Source: Rhodospirillaceae bacterium
GTDB lineage: Bacteria; Pseudomonadota; Alphaproteobacteria; Thalassobaculales; Thalassobaculaceae
Assembly: GCA_018401495.1 (NCBI GenBank)
Contig: JAGYJX010000035.1
Location: 62,001 to 126,000, forward strand
Length of the DNA: 64,000 nucleotides
Reading direction: 5' to 3'
Under the pieces are notes generated by a model that was not told the DNA's origin, searched no databases, and saw nothing but the letters and a program-made list of their open reading frames with translations. Positions 36,309-46,636 of the stretch are shown piece by piece (position 1 is the stretch's first letter; each line of letters opens with the position of its first letter). A program made the position numbers and the translations under genes.

Positions 36309-37811
36309 ATGCGCGTCGTCATCGCCATGATGCAGCACGAGACCAACACCTTCTCGACCGTCCCGACGCCTCTCGCGCGGTTCTCGCGCGGCAACGCCGA
36401 GCCGGTGCCGCTGGAGGGCCAGGCGGCGATCGACGCGTTCCGGGGCACCGGCACCGCGCTCGGCGCCTTCATCGAGTTGGCCGAGGCCGCCGGCGCCGAG
36501 ATGGTGGTGCCGATGGCCGCCAGCGCCTGGCCGAGCGGGCCGGTCGAGGATGCCGCCTACGCCTACATGACCGACCGGATCTGCGCCGCCGTCGAGAAAG
36601 GCTGCGACGCCATCCTGCTGCACCTGCACGGCGCCATGGTCACCGAGAGCCTGGAGGACGGCGAGGGCGCCCTGCTGAAGCGGGTGCGGGCACTCGCCCC
36701 GAACACGCCGATCGGGGTGGCGCTCGACATGCACACCAACCTGTATCCGGCCATCGTCGACAACGCCGACGTCGTCGCCGGCTACCAGACCTACCCGCAC
36801 ATCGACGTCTACGAGACCGGCGTCCGCGCCGCCAAGCCGATCCTGGCGATGCTGAAGGGCAAGGCGCGGCCGGCCATGGCGTGGGGCAACCGGCCGATGC
36901 TGCCGCACGTCATGCGCCAGGGCACCGACGACTTCCCGAACAAGGAGATCCAGGCGCTGTGCGCCAGCATGGAGGCCGACGGCTCGGCGCTCTGCGCCAC
37001 CTTCTTCACCGGCTTCCCGCACGCCGACATCGAACTCGCCGGGTCGAGCGCCGTCGTCGTCACCGACGGCGACCAGGCCAAGGCCGACGCGCTCTGCCGC
37101 GAGATCCTCGACCTCGCCTGGAAGCACCGCGCCGATTTCGTCTACGAGATCGAGCCGCTGGAGCAGTCGCTGGAACGCGCCAAGGCGCTGACCGACGGCC
37201 CGATCGTGTTGCTCGACCACTACGACAACGCCGCCTCCGGCGGCTCGATGGACAGCATGACGGTGCTGAAGGGCATCCTGGAGGCCGGGCTCGACAACGT
37301 CGCCGCCTTCGCGGTGTGCGATCCCGACGCCGTCGCCACGATGGCGGCGGCCGGCGTCGGCTCGACCGTGACGCTGGAACTGGGTGGGCGCACCGACATG
37401 CCGGCGATCGGCCGCAAGGGCGAGCCGCTGACGGTCACCGGGCGGGTCCGGCTGCTGTCCGACGGCCGGTTCCGCAACATCGGCCCGATGAGCCGCGGGG
37501 TGCTCAACGACATGGGCCCGACCGCCGTGCTCGACACCGGCAAGGTCGAGATCGTGGTGGTGTCGACCCAGCAGGAGCCGAACGACTACGCCTGCTTCCA
37601 GAGCCTCGGCATCGACCCGACCGCCAAGCGCTACCTGATGCTGAAGAGCCGGGTGCATTGGCGCGCCGGGTTCAAGCCGATCGCCCGCTCGATCGTCGAC
37701 TGCGCCGGCGTCGGCGTCTGCACCTCGGACTACTCGATGCTGGACTTCAAGAAGGTGCGCCGGCCGATCTACCCGCTCGACGAGGACCTGCAGCCGACCT
37801 CGACGGCGTGA
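36309..37811 (+). CDS. M81-family metallopeptidase (MlrC, microcystinase C-like)
   Basis: A 500-residue protein. Start ATG 36309 follows GGAGG. It has the MlrC N-terminal pattern RVVIAMMQHETNTFS, the HLHGAMVTE and ALDMHTN zinc-site motifs, and the C-terminal LKSRVHWRAGFKPIARSIVD. Family members cleave linear peptides or act as amidases in unrelated pathways. Its stop touches a DMT transporter, suggesting co-expression. Confidence 0.9.
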   Translation: MRVVIAMMQHETNTFSTVPTPLARFSRGNAEPVPLEGQAAIDAFRGTGTALGAFIELAEAAGAEMVVPMAASAWPSGPVEDAAYAYMTDRICAAVEKGCDAILLHLHGAMVTESLEDGEGALLKRVRALAPNTPIGVALDMHTNLYPAIVDNADVVAGYQTYPHIDVYETGVRAAKPILAMLKGKARPAMAWGNRPMLPHVMRQGTDDFPNKEIQALCASMEADGSALCATFFTGFPHADIELAGSSAVVVTDGDQAKADALCREILDLAWKHRADFVYEIEPLEQSLERAKALTDGPIVLLDHYDNAASGGSMDSMTVLKGILEAGLDNVAAFAVCDPDAVATMAAAGVGSTVTLELGGRTDMPAIGRKGEPLTVTGRVRLLSDGRFRNIGPMSRGVLNDMGPTAVLDTGKVEIVVVSTQQEPNDYACFQSLGIDPTAKRYLMLKSRVHWRAGFKPIARSIVDCAGVGVCTSDYSMLDFKKVRRPIYPLDEDLQPTSTA

Positions 37812-37855
37812 GCCCCCCGCCGGCCGGACCACCGAAACCGCAAGAAGCCGCCACC

Positions 37856-38765
37856 GTGTCCCAGACTGCCGCCCCCGCCGCCAACCGCGGCACCCCGGTG
37901 CTCGCGATCGCCCTGCTGGCGCTGATCGCGGTGCTCTGGGGCATCAACTGGCCGATCATGAAGATCGGGCTGGCAGAGCTGCCGCCGTGGGTCTTCCGGG
38001 CGTCGGCCAGCGCGGTGTCCTGCGTGGGGCTGTTCCTGATCTCGGCCATCGCCGGCCACTCCTTGAAGGTTCCGGCCGGCGAGTGGCGGACGGTGATCCT
38101 GGGCGGGCTGCTGAACATCACCCTGTTCAACATCCTGGTCGCCTACGGCGTGATGATGATGGACGCCGGACGCGCCGGCATCATCGCCTACACCATGCCG
38201 CTGTGGGCGACGTTGATCGGCACCATCGTGCTGAAGGAGCGGCTCGGCAACCGGGCGATCGTCGGCCTGGCCATCGGGCTGTTCGGCATGGTTCTGCTGT
38301 TCTCGGTCGACGCCGTCGCCCTCACCGGGTCGGCGGTCGGCCCGCTGCTGGTGCTGGGCGCGGCGGTGTCGTGGGGGGCCGGCACGGTGGTGATCAAGCA
38401 CGCCCGCCTCACCATGCCGATCACCGTGGCGATCGCGCTGGCAGCACCTGCTCGGCATGATCCCGATCGCGCTGGTGGCGGTCGCCTGGGACTGGCGCAA
38501 CGTCGACGAGCTGAATTTCTGGCCGGTGATGTCGCTGGCCTACAACATGCTGGTGACCGGGATCATCTGCTATTGGGCGTACTTCAAGGTGGTGCAGATG
38601 CTGCCGGTGGTCGCCTCCACCGTCGGCACGCTGATGGTCCCGGTGATCGGCGTGTTCTCCAACGAGCTGGTGTTCGGGGTGACGCCGCATCTGGTCGACT
38701 ACACGGCGCTGGTCTGCGTCGGGGCCGCGGTGTTCCTGGTGGTGGTCCGGCCGCGACGCGGCTGA
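37856..38765 (+). CDS. DMT-family (EamA) transporter (one frameshift)
   Basis: About 302 residues after removing one inserted base near 38445. Ten hydrophobic helices form two EamA repeats: AVLWGINWPIMKIGLAELPP and MLPVVASTVGTLMVPVIGV. GTG 37856 has AAGAAG upstream; GTG 37808, overlapping the mlrC stop, is an alternative. It probably exports or imports a small metabolite linked to MlrC. Confidence 0.84.
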
Positions 38766-38843
38766 GCGGCTGGCCCGACGGGTTGCCAGGCACGTCTGCC
38801 TGTCCATATCCCGAGGGGAAGCAGAGCCGGAGCCAGGGTCCGA

Positions 38844-39777
38844 ATGTCTCGATATTCCACCGACATCCACCGTCGAACGATGCTCGCCGGCCTTGTCGGT
38901 GCCGGTGCCTGCCTTCGCCGGCTGGCCGGTTGCCGCGCCGGCGTCGGAACCGGCGATCAGCCGGGCGCTGCCGGCAACCGGCGAGCGGATCCCGGCGGTC
39001 GGTCTCGGCACCTGGATCACCTTCAACGTCGGCGACGATCCCGCCCTGCGCGCAAGCCGTATTGAGGTGATGCGGGCGTTCTTCGAGATGGGCGGCTCGG
39101 TGATCGATTCCTCGCCGATGTACGGCTCCTCGGAAGCGGTGATCGGCGACGGCCTGGCCCGGCTCGGCACCCCGGAGACGCTGTTCGCCGCCACCAAGGT
39201 GTGGACGTGGCGCCAGGGCGCCGGCCCGGACCAGATGGCGGAATCCCGGCGGCTCTGGGGGTGCAGCGCTTCGACGCCATGCAGATCCACAACCTCCTCG
39301 GCTGGGAAGGCCATCTCGAGACGCTGCTGGAGGACAAGGCGCAGGGACGGGTGCGGCTGATCGGGATCACCACCTCGCACGGACGCGACCACGACACCTT
39401 CGCGGCGATCATGGCCCGAGCGGCCGATCGACCTCGTCCAGTTCACCTACAACATCGTCGACCGCGAGGCGGAGACGCGTCTGCTGCCGCTCGCCGCCGA
39501 GCGTGGCCTCGGCGTGATCGTCAACCGGCCGTTCCGGCAGGGCGACCTGATCCGGCGGGTGAGCCGGCACACGCTGCCCGAGTGGGCGGGGGAAATCGGC
39601 TGCCGGACCTGGTCGCAGTATCTCCTGAAGTTCATCGTGTCGCACCCCGCCGTCACCTGCGCGATTCCCGCCACCACCCGGGTCGACCACCTGCGCGAGA
39701 ACATGGGCGCGCTGCACGGTCCCCTGCCCGACGCGGCCCTGCGCGAACGCATGGCCCGCCACGTCCGCGACCTGTAG
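38844..39777 (+). CDS. aldo/keto reductase, Tat-signal type (three frameshifts)
   Basis: About 310 residues after correction of breaks near 38915 (insertion), 39255 (deletion) and 39420 (insertion). The N-terminus STDIHRRTMLAGL resembles a twin-arginine signal, so the enzyme may be periplasmic. It then shows GLGTWITFNVGDD, VIDSSPMYGSSEAVIG (catalytic Asp/Tyr), IHNLLGWEGHLETL and the NADPH-site IVNRPFRQGDLIRR. Members of this Tat-exported AKR group are uncharacterised. Confidence 0.8.
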
Positions 39778-39783
39778 CCGGCG

Positions 39784-40443
39784 ATGGACCTGCCGTTCTC
39801 CGCCGCGGTCATGGACGCGACCGTCGGCCGCTACAACACCGCGATCTGGCCGCTGCAGATCGTGGCCCACACCCTGCTCCTGGCAGCGCTCGTCCTGGTT
39901 CGTCGTCCGGCGCACAACGCCGGGCGCGCGATTGCCGCCGCGCTGGCCATCCTCTGGACCTGGGTGGGGATCGGCTTTCACTTCGGGCCGGCCGCCACCA
40001 TCGACTTCGCCGCACCGCTCTACGGCGGGGCGTTCGTGGCGCAGGCCATGCTGCTGGCGTGGCTCGGTGTCGTTCGCGGCCGTCTCGCCTTTCGGTTCCG
40101 ACTGGACGCCGTCGGCTGGGCCGGCGGCGCCTGCGTGGCCGCGGCAATCATCGGCGCGCCGCTGCTGGCCACCCTCGCCGGCCGCTCCTGGCCGAGCCTG
40201 CCCCTGGTCGGCACGTCGCCGGACCCGACCGCGCTCGCAACGATCGGCCTGCTGCTGCTTGCAAGGGGGCACGGCCGTGCGGTCCTGCTGGCGATCCCGC
40301 TGCTGTGGGCGCTGATTTCGGGACTGACCGCGTGGATGCTGGGGACGCCGGAAGGCCTGACTCTGCCCGTTCTGGCTGTAGCCGGCATTGCCACGGCGGC
40401 TGCGCAGGCCTGGAGCGGTCGAAAAGTCGAACAATCTCAATAG
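39784..40443 (+). CDS. DUF6064-like membrane protein
   Basis: A 219-residue protein with about seven hydrophobic helices. The conserved opening FSAAVMDATVGRYNTAIWPLQ and IDFAAPLYGGAFVAQAMLLAW are typical of DUF6064. It starts 6 bp after the aldo/keto reductase stop, so the two are likely co-transcribed. Function unknown. Confidence 0.7.
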   Translation: MDLPFSAAVMDATVGRYNTAIWPLQIVAHTLLLAALVLVRRPAHNAGRAIAAALAILWTWVGIGFHFGPAATIDFAAPLYGGAFVAQAMLLAWLGVVRGRLAFRFRLDAVGWAGGACVAAAIIGAPLLATLAGRSWPSLPLVGTSPDPTALATIGLLLLARGHGRAVLLAIPLLWALISGLTAWMLGTPEGLTLPVLAVAGIATAAAQAWSGRKVEQSQ

Positions 40444-40556
40444 CTCCACACGACTTTCGGTGGTAAAACCGTGACCGTCGTGCCGCCCCGGGAACGCCCG
40501 CACCGCCGACTTGTTGTTGGCAGGCGCGTATCCTCGTGTTCGTCTGGAGAAAGCCG

Positions 40557-42218
40557 ATGCGGCTGCGACCGCGGCTCGTGTTGTTGATCCTGGCGACCAT
40601 GCTTCCTCTGCTGGGGTACAGCGCGATCACTCAGTTCATCCGCTATCGGAACGCCGAGCAGCGCGCCGCCGTCGGGGAAGCCGACAGCGTGGCGCGGGCC
40701 GTGCAGCAATCCGTGAACGCCCGGCTGGTGGCGCTGCGGGTCCTGGCGTTGTCGCCGGAGTTGCAGCGCGGGGACTTCGTGGCATTCCGACGGACGGCCG
40801 AGGTCCTGATCGCCAATGAACTCCCGGGTGCCAACGTCCTGCTGCTCGCCCGGGACGGCAGTCAACTGGTCAACACCGCCGCGCCGCCAGGCACCCCGCT
40901 GCCCCCCCGGAACTACCTCGACAGCCTGACGCGCGTCTTCGACACCGGTCAGCCGGTGCTGTCGGACCTGTTCACGGGCGTGCTGCTGCAGCGGCCGGTG
41001 GTGGCCATCGAGGTTCCGGTGAAGGCTCCGGACGGGTCGGTGCTGTATGATCTGGCCCTCAACCCGACGCCCAACGCCTTCCTCGACAGCCTCGGTGGCG
41101 ACCGGGCCCTGGACGCGGTCGTGACGGTTTTCGATCGCCAGGGGGTTACGGTGGCCCGCAGCCGGGACCACAACGCCTTCGTCGGCGCGAAGGCCGACGA
41201 GCCGCTGCTGTCCCACCTGATGCGGGGCGAGGAATCGATGCTCCGGGTAGAGACGCCCGAGGGCAGTGACTCGGTGGTCGCGCTGAGCCGCATCGAGCCG
41301 TTCGGATGGACCGTCTCCGTCGAGTTGCCCGGAACCCGGCTGTCGGCCTCGGCCCTGCAGCTGATCCTGCCCACCCTGGCGGTCGGCGGCGTGATGATCC
41401 TGCTGAGCGTCGCCCTGGCCGCGTTCGCCTCGCATCGCATAGCCGGTCCGATCGACGCGCTTCGCAACATGGGAGAGGAGCCCGGGCGGGCCGACTGGGG
41501 GCAACTCCGCCGGCTTCCGGAAGTCCACGATGTCGCCCTGGCGCTGCGCGACACCCGGCAGCGCGTTCGGGCCCGCACCGCCGATCTGGAGAAGACGATC
41601 GAGGAGCGGGACCTGCTGCTTCGCGAGGTCTACCACCGTGTGAAGAACAATCTGCAGATGGTCGATTCGATGCTGGCGATGCAGGCCCGAAGGATCGTCG
41701 ATCCGGCTGTTCGAGAGTCGCTTACCCAGTTGCGCAGCCGCGTCCACGCGCTGAGCGTGGTGCACGCCCAGTTGATGGCCGCCACGAACCTGAGAACCTT
41801 CGAGGTCGGTGGATTCCTCAAGGAACTCGCCAGCAATCTCGCCGACACGCTGAGCTCGACCGATCGCCCGGTTCGAATCACCGTCGAGTCCGATGTCGCA
41901 AGCGTAACCCTCGACATTGCTATACCCTTGGGATTGGCGCTGACTGAACTCCTGACCAACAGCGCCAAGCACGCCAGCACCGCCGACGGCTGCACGATCC
42001 ACGTTCGGTTCGACCTGCTCCCGGAAAGACAGGCACTTCTTACCGTCCAGGACGACGGCGGGGATCCCTCGGCTCCCGACCGCTTCGCTGCCGGCGTCGA
42101 CGGCTTGGGCGCCAGGCTGGTCCAGGGATTCGTCCGGCAGATCGACGGCGCCATGACGGTGGAATACGCGCACGGCATGCGAGTCGAGATACGACTTCCG
42201 CTTCCAGAGGACACCTAA
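40557..42218 (+). CDS. membrane-bound sensor histidine kinase (HisKA_2 type)
   Basis: About 553 residues. A first membrane helix (about 7-25), an extracytoplasmic sensor region of about 240 residues (Cache-like, unassigned), a second helix (about 267-290), then a HisKA_2 dimerisation domain with the phospho-His at about 360 in VYHRVKNNLQMVDSML. An HWE/HATPase domain follows (LTELLTNSAKHAS, DDGG). Start ATG 40557 has GGAGAAA 5 nt upstream; GTG 40536 is less likely. Its stop overlaps the response regulator start. Confidence 0.9.
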   Translation: MRLRPRLVLLILATMLPLLGYSAITQFIRYRNAEQRAAVGEADSVARAVQQSVNARLVALRVLALSPELQRGDFVAFRRTAEVLIANELPGANVLLLARDGSQLVNTAAPPGTPLPPRNYLDSLTRVFDTGQPVLSDLFTGVLLQRPVVAIEVPVKAPDGSVLYDLALNPTPNAFLDSLGGDRALDAVVTVFDRQGVTVARSRDHNAFVGAKADEPLLSHLMRGEESMLRVETPEGSDSVVALSRIEPFGWTVSVELPGTRLSASALQLILPTLAVGGVMILLSVALAAFASHRIAGPIDALRNMGEEPGRADWGQLRRLPEVHDVALALRDTRQRVRARTADLEKTIEERDLLLREVYHRVKNNLQMVDSMLAMQARRIVDPAVRESLTQLRSRVHALSVVHAQLMAATNLRTFEVGGFLKELASNLADTLSSTDRPVRITVESDVASVTLDIAIPLGLALTELLTNSAKHASTADGCTIHVRFDLLPERQALLTVQDDGGDPSAPDRFAAGVDGLGARLVQGFVRQIDGAMTVEYAHGMRVEIRLPLPEDT

Positions 42219-42709
42219 TGACCGGATCGCGTTGCGTCCTGATCGTCGAAGACGAGTTCCTGATCGCCGATCATCTGGCGACCATGGTGCAGGACATGGG
42301 GTTGCAGGTCTGCGGGTTTGCCGACACCGCGGACGAGGCCGTGGCCATGGCTGATCGTCACCGGCCCGGGGCCATCCTCATGGACGTCAGGCTCAAGGGA
42401 AAGAAGGACGGCATCGACGCCGCGCTCGCCATTCACGCCCAGTTCCGAAGCCCCATCATCTTCGTTACCGGGTCCCAGGAGCCATCGACCGTCGCGCGCA
42501 TCAACATGGATCACCCGTCGGCAATCCTGTTCAAGCCGGTCAGCTACAAACAGCTCGAGAAGGCAATGTTCGAGGCGCTGGACCTGAGCGACGGGTCTCC
42601 GTCAGCCCCTGAGCAGCACCTCGGCCACCGCCAGCGCCACCACCTCGGTGGCGATCCGAAGATCCGACAGCACCAGTCGTTCATCGGCGCGGTGGCCGTT
42701 GGCCTCTAG
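42218..42709 (+). CDS. single-domain response regulator with antisense-overlapping tail
   Basis: Residues 1-123 are a receiver domain with E11/D12, phospho-acceptor D56 (ILMDVRLKG), T84 and K106 (LFKPVS), matched to the upstream kinase. The open frame continues to residue 163 across 108 bp of the convergent M20 gene. The tail is His/Arg-rich and unlike receiver proteins, so the true end may be a TGA at 42585 hidden by an indel. The output is probably by protein interaction, since no DNA-binding domain follows. Confidence 0.85.
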   Translation: MTGSRCVLIVEDEFLIADHLATMVQDMGLQVCGFADTADEAVAMADRHRPGAILMDVRLKGKKDGIDAALAIHAQFRSPIIFVTGSQEPSTVARINMDHPSAILFKPVSYKQLEKAMFEALDLSDGSPSAPEQHLGHRQRHHLGGDPKIRQHQSFIGAVAVGL

Positions 42710-43852
42710 GAAGGTGCGCGGCCCGGCCCCGTAGCCGATGGTCGGCACGCCGGCCTCGGCGTAGAGCCGGGCGTCGGTGTACAGCGGCACGCCCTCGACC
42801 GGCACGTCCTCGCCGAGCAGGCGGCCGGCGTGATGCCGCACCGGGTCGATCAGCCGCTCGGCGCCGTCCAGCCGCCGCAGCGGCGAGGCGAGCAGCACCC
42901 GCCGGATCTCGACCGCGATCCCGTCACGGCCGGCGACCGCGCCCTCGATCACCGTCCTCAGGCGCTGCTCCACGGCAACCGGATCCTCCTCCGGGGTCAT
43001 GCGGCGGTCGAGACGGATGGTGCAGCGGTCCGGCACCACGTTGGTGTTGATGCCGCCGTCGATCAGCCCGACGGTGAGGTTCGGGTGGCCGATCCCCGGG
43101 ATCGCCGACACCCGCGAGGGATAGGCCCGGCGTTCGACGTACAGCGACTGCAGGATCGCGGTCATCGCCTCGATCGCGTCGGCGCCCTCGTCCGGCTTGG
43201 CGGCGTGGGCCGAGCGGCCGCGCGCCGTCACCTCCAGGTGGAGAACGCCGTTGTGGGCGGTGACGACGGCGTGGCTGAAGCCGGCGCTGATGGCGCAGTC
43301 GGGCCGGCTCAGCCCCTGCTCCAGGATCCACGCCGGACCGATGCCGCCGCCGGTCTCCTCGTCGTAGGTGAAGTGCAGCTCGACGGTGCCCGACAGCCGG
43401 TCGGCGACCGCCTCCAGGGCCAGCAGCGCGAAGGCGTAGGTCGCGAAATCGGATTTCGAGACCGCGACGCCGCGGCCGTACATGACGCCGTCGACCTCGG
43501 CCCCGCCGTAGGGATCGTGGGTCCAGCCGTCGCCCGGCGGCACCACGTCGCCGTGGGCGTTGAGCGCGACCGTCGGGCCGTCGCCGAAGCGCCGGCGCAC
43601 GATCAGGTTGACGCACGACACCATGCCGGCGGCGCGCACCACCTCGTCCGGCACCGCGTGCCGCTCGACCTCGAAGCCGAGGCCCTCCAGCAGACCGGCC
43701 GCCACCGCGGCGTGCGGCGCGCTGTCGCCGGGCGGGTTGTCCGAGGGTTGCCGGACCAGGGCGCGCAGGAACCCGACTTCATCCTGCCAGCGGGCGTCGA
43801 TGGCGGCGGCGACGGCGGCGATCAGCGGGTCGGACGGATGCGGCGCGGCCAT
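42602..43852 (-). CDS. M20-family metallo-amidohydrolase (ArgE/DapE type)
   Basis: A 416-residue dinuclear-zinc hydrolase. Ligands: H100 and D102 in NAHGDVVPPG, D135 in VSKSD, and E165/E166 in YDEETGGG. A dimerisation domain (about 185-300) contains GRSAHAAKPDEGADAIE. The family removes N-acyl, N-succinyl or N-carbamoyl groups. It is the last gene of the TRAP/PuuE operon, 3 bp from the GNAT gene, so its substrate is likely the ring-opened product made upstream. Confidence 0.88.
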   Translation of the reverse strand: MAAPHPSDPLIAAVAAAIDARWQDEVGFLRALVRQPSDNPPGDSAPHAAVAAGLLEGLGFEVERHAVPDEVVRAAGMVSCVNLIVRRRFGDGPTVALNAHGDVVPPGDGWTHDPYGGAEVDGVMYGRGVAVSKSDFATYAFALLALEAVADRLSGTVELHFTYDEETGGGIGPAWILEQGLSRPDCAISAGFSHAVVTAHNGVLHLEVTARGRSAHAAKPDEGADAIEAMTAILQSLYVERRAYPSRVSAIPGIGHPNLTVGLIDGGINTNVVPDRCTIRLDRRMTPEEDPVAVEQRLRTVIEGAVAGRDGIAVEIRRVLLASPLRRLDGAERLIDPVRHHAGRLLGEDVPVEGVPLYTDARLYAEAGVPTIGYGAGPRTFLEANGHRADERLVLSDLRIATEVVALAVAEVLLRG

Positions 43853-43855
43853 GGG

Positions 43856-44703
43856 TCACCCGAGCTCGAAAGTGGTGATGCCGAACACCTTCGGCATCGG
43901 CAGATCCGGCGCCGGACCGCGGTACATCCGGGCGGTCTCGAAGCTCGGCGCCAGGCCGTAGCGGGTGGCCAGGGCGATGGCGGCGGCGTTCGGCTCCGGG
44001 GTGTCGAGCGCCAGCTCGACGCCGGGCATCGAAGCCGCCAGGCGGCGGAACAGCAGGTCGGCGCGGTCGGCGTCGCCGGCGAACAGCGGGCCGATCTTGG
44101 CGCCGTCGCGGCAGGCCCGGATCACCCCGTAGCCGGTCACCGCGCCGTCCTCGACCAGCGCCCAGCCGGATCGCGTCGCGCCGCCCAGCCAGCAGCGCAG
44201 GAACCGCTCGCGCGGCGCCGGGAAGAACGGTCGGTCATAGGCGATCACCGCGTCCACCAGCGCCGGATCGATCGCCACCAGGCGCGGGTCGACGGGCGCT
44301 TCGACCGACGGGCGGCCGGAGTGGCGGATGTTGCGGTGGGCGAGGCTCGAAGCCCGACTTGCGGTAGTTCGCCTGCTGCTCGACGACGCCGTCGAGGCCG
44401 ACCACCCGGTCGCCGTGCCGCGCCATCCCGGCCTGCCACAGCCGGTACCCGATGCCGCGGCCGCGCAGGTCCGGCCGGCAGATGTAGAAGCCGAGGAAGC
44501 CGAAGCCAGCGCCGTAGTTCACCACCGAGATCGAGGCGGCCGGCTCGCCGTCCAGGAACGCCATCAGGAAACCGTCGGGGTCCTCGGCGCGGAAGCAGCG
44601 GGCGTCGTCGAGGCCGGGGTTCCAGCCCTCGGCCGCCGCCCAGTCGACGGCGGTCGTCGACCTCGGCCGCGGTCATCGCGCGGATATCGATTGTGCTGCT
44701 CAT
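43856..44703 (-). CDS. GNAT-family acetyltransferase, two-domain (two frameshifts)
   Basis: About 281 residues after removing inserted bases near 44645 and 44335. The first domain has the acetyl-CoA motif FYICRPDLRGRGIGYRLW. The second (about 150-281, GYGVIRACRDGAKIGPLFAG) fits the acetyltransferase C-terminal domain seen in YitH-like proteins. ATG 44703 overlaps the stop of the PuuE-like gene (ATGA), so it is translationally coupled. An N-acetyltransferase inside a catabolic operon may protect or activate an amine intermediate. Confidence 0.82.
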
Positions 44704-45615
44704 GAGGAGGGCCTGTGATGGGTGTGCCAGTGACGGGCGATGTCGATGCGCCGGCAGATCCAGACGTCCCGGAAACCGGCGGCGTAGTCGAGGAAGCGGG
44801 CCAGCGCCGCCGCCCGTCCCGGCCTGCCCGGCCAGTCGGCAATGCAGGCCGACGCTCATCATCCGCGGCGCCTCGACGCCCTCGGCGCGCAGCACGTCGA
44901 GGCTGTCGCGGAGATAGGCGAAGAACTGGTCGCCGCTGTTGAAGCCCTGGGCGGTGGCGAAGCGCATGTCGTTGGCGTCGAGGGTGTAGGGGATCACCAG
45001 GTGCGGGCCGTTCGCGGCCGGCCACCCAATACGGCAAGTCGTCGGCGTAGCTGTCGCTGTCGTACAGGAATCCGCCCTCTTCCATGACCAGTTGCCGGGT
45101 CTGCGGGCTGATCCGGCCGGTGTACCAGCCGAGCGGCCGGCTGCCGGTCGCCTCGGTGTGCAGGCGGATCGCCTCGTGCAGCTGCCGGCGCTCCTCCTCG
45201 ACCGTCCATGTCCTGATAGTCGATCCAGCGCAGCGCGTGGCTGGCGATCTCCCAGTCCGCCTCCTTCATGGCGGCCACCGCCTCGGGGTTGCGGACCAGC
45301 GCCGCCGTCACGCCGTAGACCGTCACCGGCAGGCCGCGCGCCGTGAAGGCGCGCCACAGCCGCCAGAACCCGGCGCGCGAGCCGTATTCGTAGATCGACT
45401 TCCATGTTCATGTTGCGTTTGCCGACCAGCGGCTGGGCGCCGATGATCTCCGACAGGAACGCCTCCGACGCCGGGTCGCCGTCGAGGATGGTGTTCTCGC
45501 CGCCCTCCTCGTAGTTGATCACGAACTGCAGGGCGAGGCGGGCGCCGCCCGGCCAGTCCGCCTGCGGCGGGGTGCGGCCGTAGCCGACAAGGTCGCGGGG
45601 GTAGTCAGGGTTCAC
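44700..45615 (-). CDS. PuuE-like polysaccharide deacetylase/allantoinase, copy 1 (four frameshifts)
   Basis: About 304 residues once inserted bases near 45407, 45210, 45020 and 44822 are removed. Start GTG 45615 follows GGGAGGA. It has the PuuE pattern: DLVGYGRTPP, QFVINYEEGGENTILDGD, EYGSRAGFWRL, EIASHALRWIDYQDM, GWYTGRISPQTRQLV and FLYDSDSYADDLPYW. PuuE proteins open the ring of allantoin without a bound metal; others act on different amides. The frame breaks are probably errors, since length matches copy 2 exactly. Confidence 0.8.
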
Positions 45616-45718
45616 GTGGCATCCTCCCTCGCGCGGAGCGTGCGGTGGGCTGTCAGGGTCGGCAACCGGTGTCCACCGCTTCGCCGATGCCGTCAACCCT
45701 CTGGCGGCGGGGCCTCCG

Positions 45719-46636
45719 TCAGGGTACTCGCGTCCACTCCGGCAGACCCGTCAGCGCCCGCCAGTGACGGGCGATGTCCTCGCGCCGCGCCACCCAGATG
45801 CCGCCGCGCGCCCGGATGTGCGCCATGATCCGCTCGAGCCCGGCGATCCGCCCCGGCCGGCCGATGATCCGCAGGTGCAGGCCGATCGACATCATGGCGG
45901 GACGGCGACCGCCCTCCATCCACAGCCAGTCGATGGCGTCGGTGCAGTAGCGCGCGAAGTCCTCGGCGTGGACGAAGCCGCCCTGGCGTTGGAAGCGCAT
46001 GTCGTTGGTGTCGAAGGCGTAAGGCAGCACCACGTGGCGACGGTCGCCGACATCGACGACGAACGGCAGGTCGTCGTTGTAGGCGTCGCTGTCGTAGAGG
46101 AAGCCGCCCTCCTCGACCAGCAGCCGCCGGGTGTTCGGGCTCGGCGCCGACCGGGTGTGCCAGCCGACCGGCCGCACGCCGGCCGCCTCGCGGATGGTCG
46201 CCACCGCCCGCTCGATCACGTCCCGCTCGTGCGCTTCCTCCATGCCGGCGTGCCGCTCCCAGCGGTAGGAGTGGCAGGCGATCTCGTGGCCGCGGGCGAG
46301 CGCGTCGGGGCCGAGCCAGGGCGACAGCGCCAAGGCCCGCGCGCAGCAGTTCATGGTCGCCGGCATGTCGTAGCGGTCGAACAGCTCCATGATCCGCCAG
46401 TAGCCGGCGCGGGTGCCGTAGTCGAAATGGCTGTCCTTGCAGGGGTCCGGCGCGCCCGCCACCTCCTCGACGATCTCGTAGACCGCCTCGTTGCGCTCGT
46501 CGCCGAGGCTGACGGACAGCTCCGCCCCCTCCTCGACGTTGATCACGAAGGACAGCGCCATCCGGGCGTCGGCCGGCCACTGCGGGTCGGGCCGCCGGTC
46601 GCCGTAGCCGAGCAGGTCGCGCGGCGTGCCGGTCAT
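45719..46636 (-). CDS. PuuE-like polysaccharide deacetylase/allantoinase, copy 2
   Basis: A 305-residue intact protein. ATG 46636 overlaps the racemase-like stop. Family pattern: DLLGYGDRRPDPQWP, FVINVEEGAELSVSLGDE, DYGTRAGYWRIMELFDRY, HEIACHSYRWERH, GWHTRSAPSPNTRRLLVEEG and FLYDSDAYNDDLPFVVD. Only moderately similar to copy 1, so the pair may handle two substrates or form a heteromer. Known members hydrolyse allantoin; the substrate here is inferred only from context. Confidence 0.87.
   Translation of the reverse strand: MTGTPRDLLGYGDRRPDPQWPADARMALSFVINVEEGAELSVSLGDERNEAVYEIVEEVAGAPDPCKDSHFDYGTRAGYWRIMELFDRYDMPATMNCCARALALSPWLGPDALARGHEIACHSYRWERHAGMEEAHERDVIERAVATIREAAGVRPVGWHTRSAPSPNTRRLLVEEGGFLYDSDAYNDDLPFVVDVGDRRHVVLPYAFDTNDMRFQRQGGFVHAEDFARYCTDAIDWLWMEGGRRPAMMSIGLHLRIIGRPGRIAGLERIMAHIRARGGIWVARREDIARHWRALTGLPEWTRVP

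Noticed and set aside
36030..37832. 600-residue minus-strand open frame
   Set aside because: Antisense to mlrC; no domain and biased composition.
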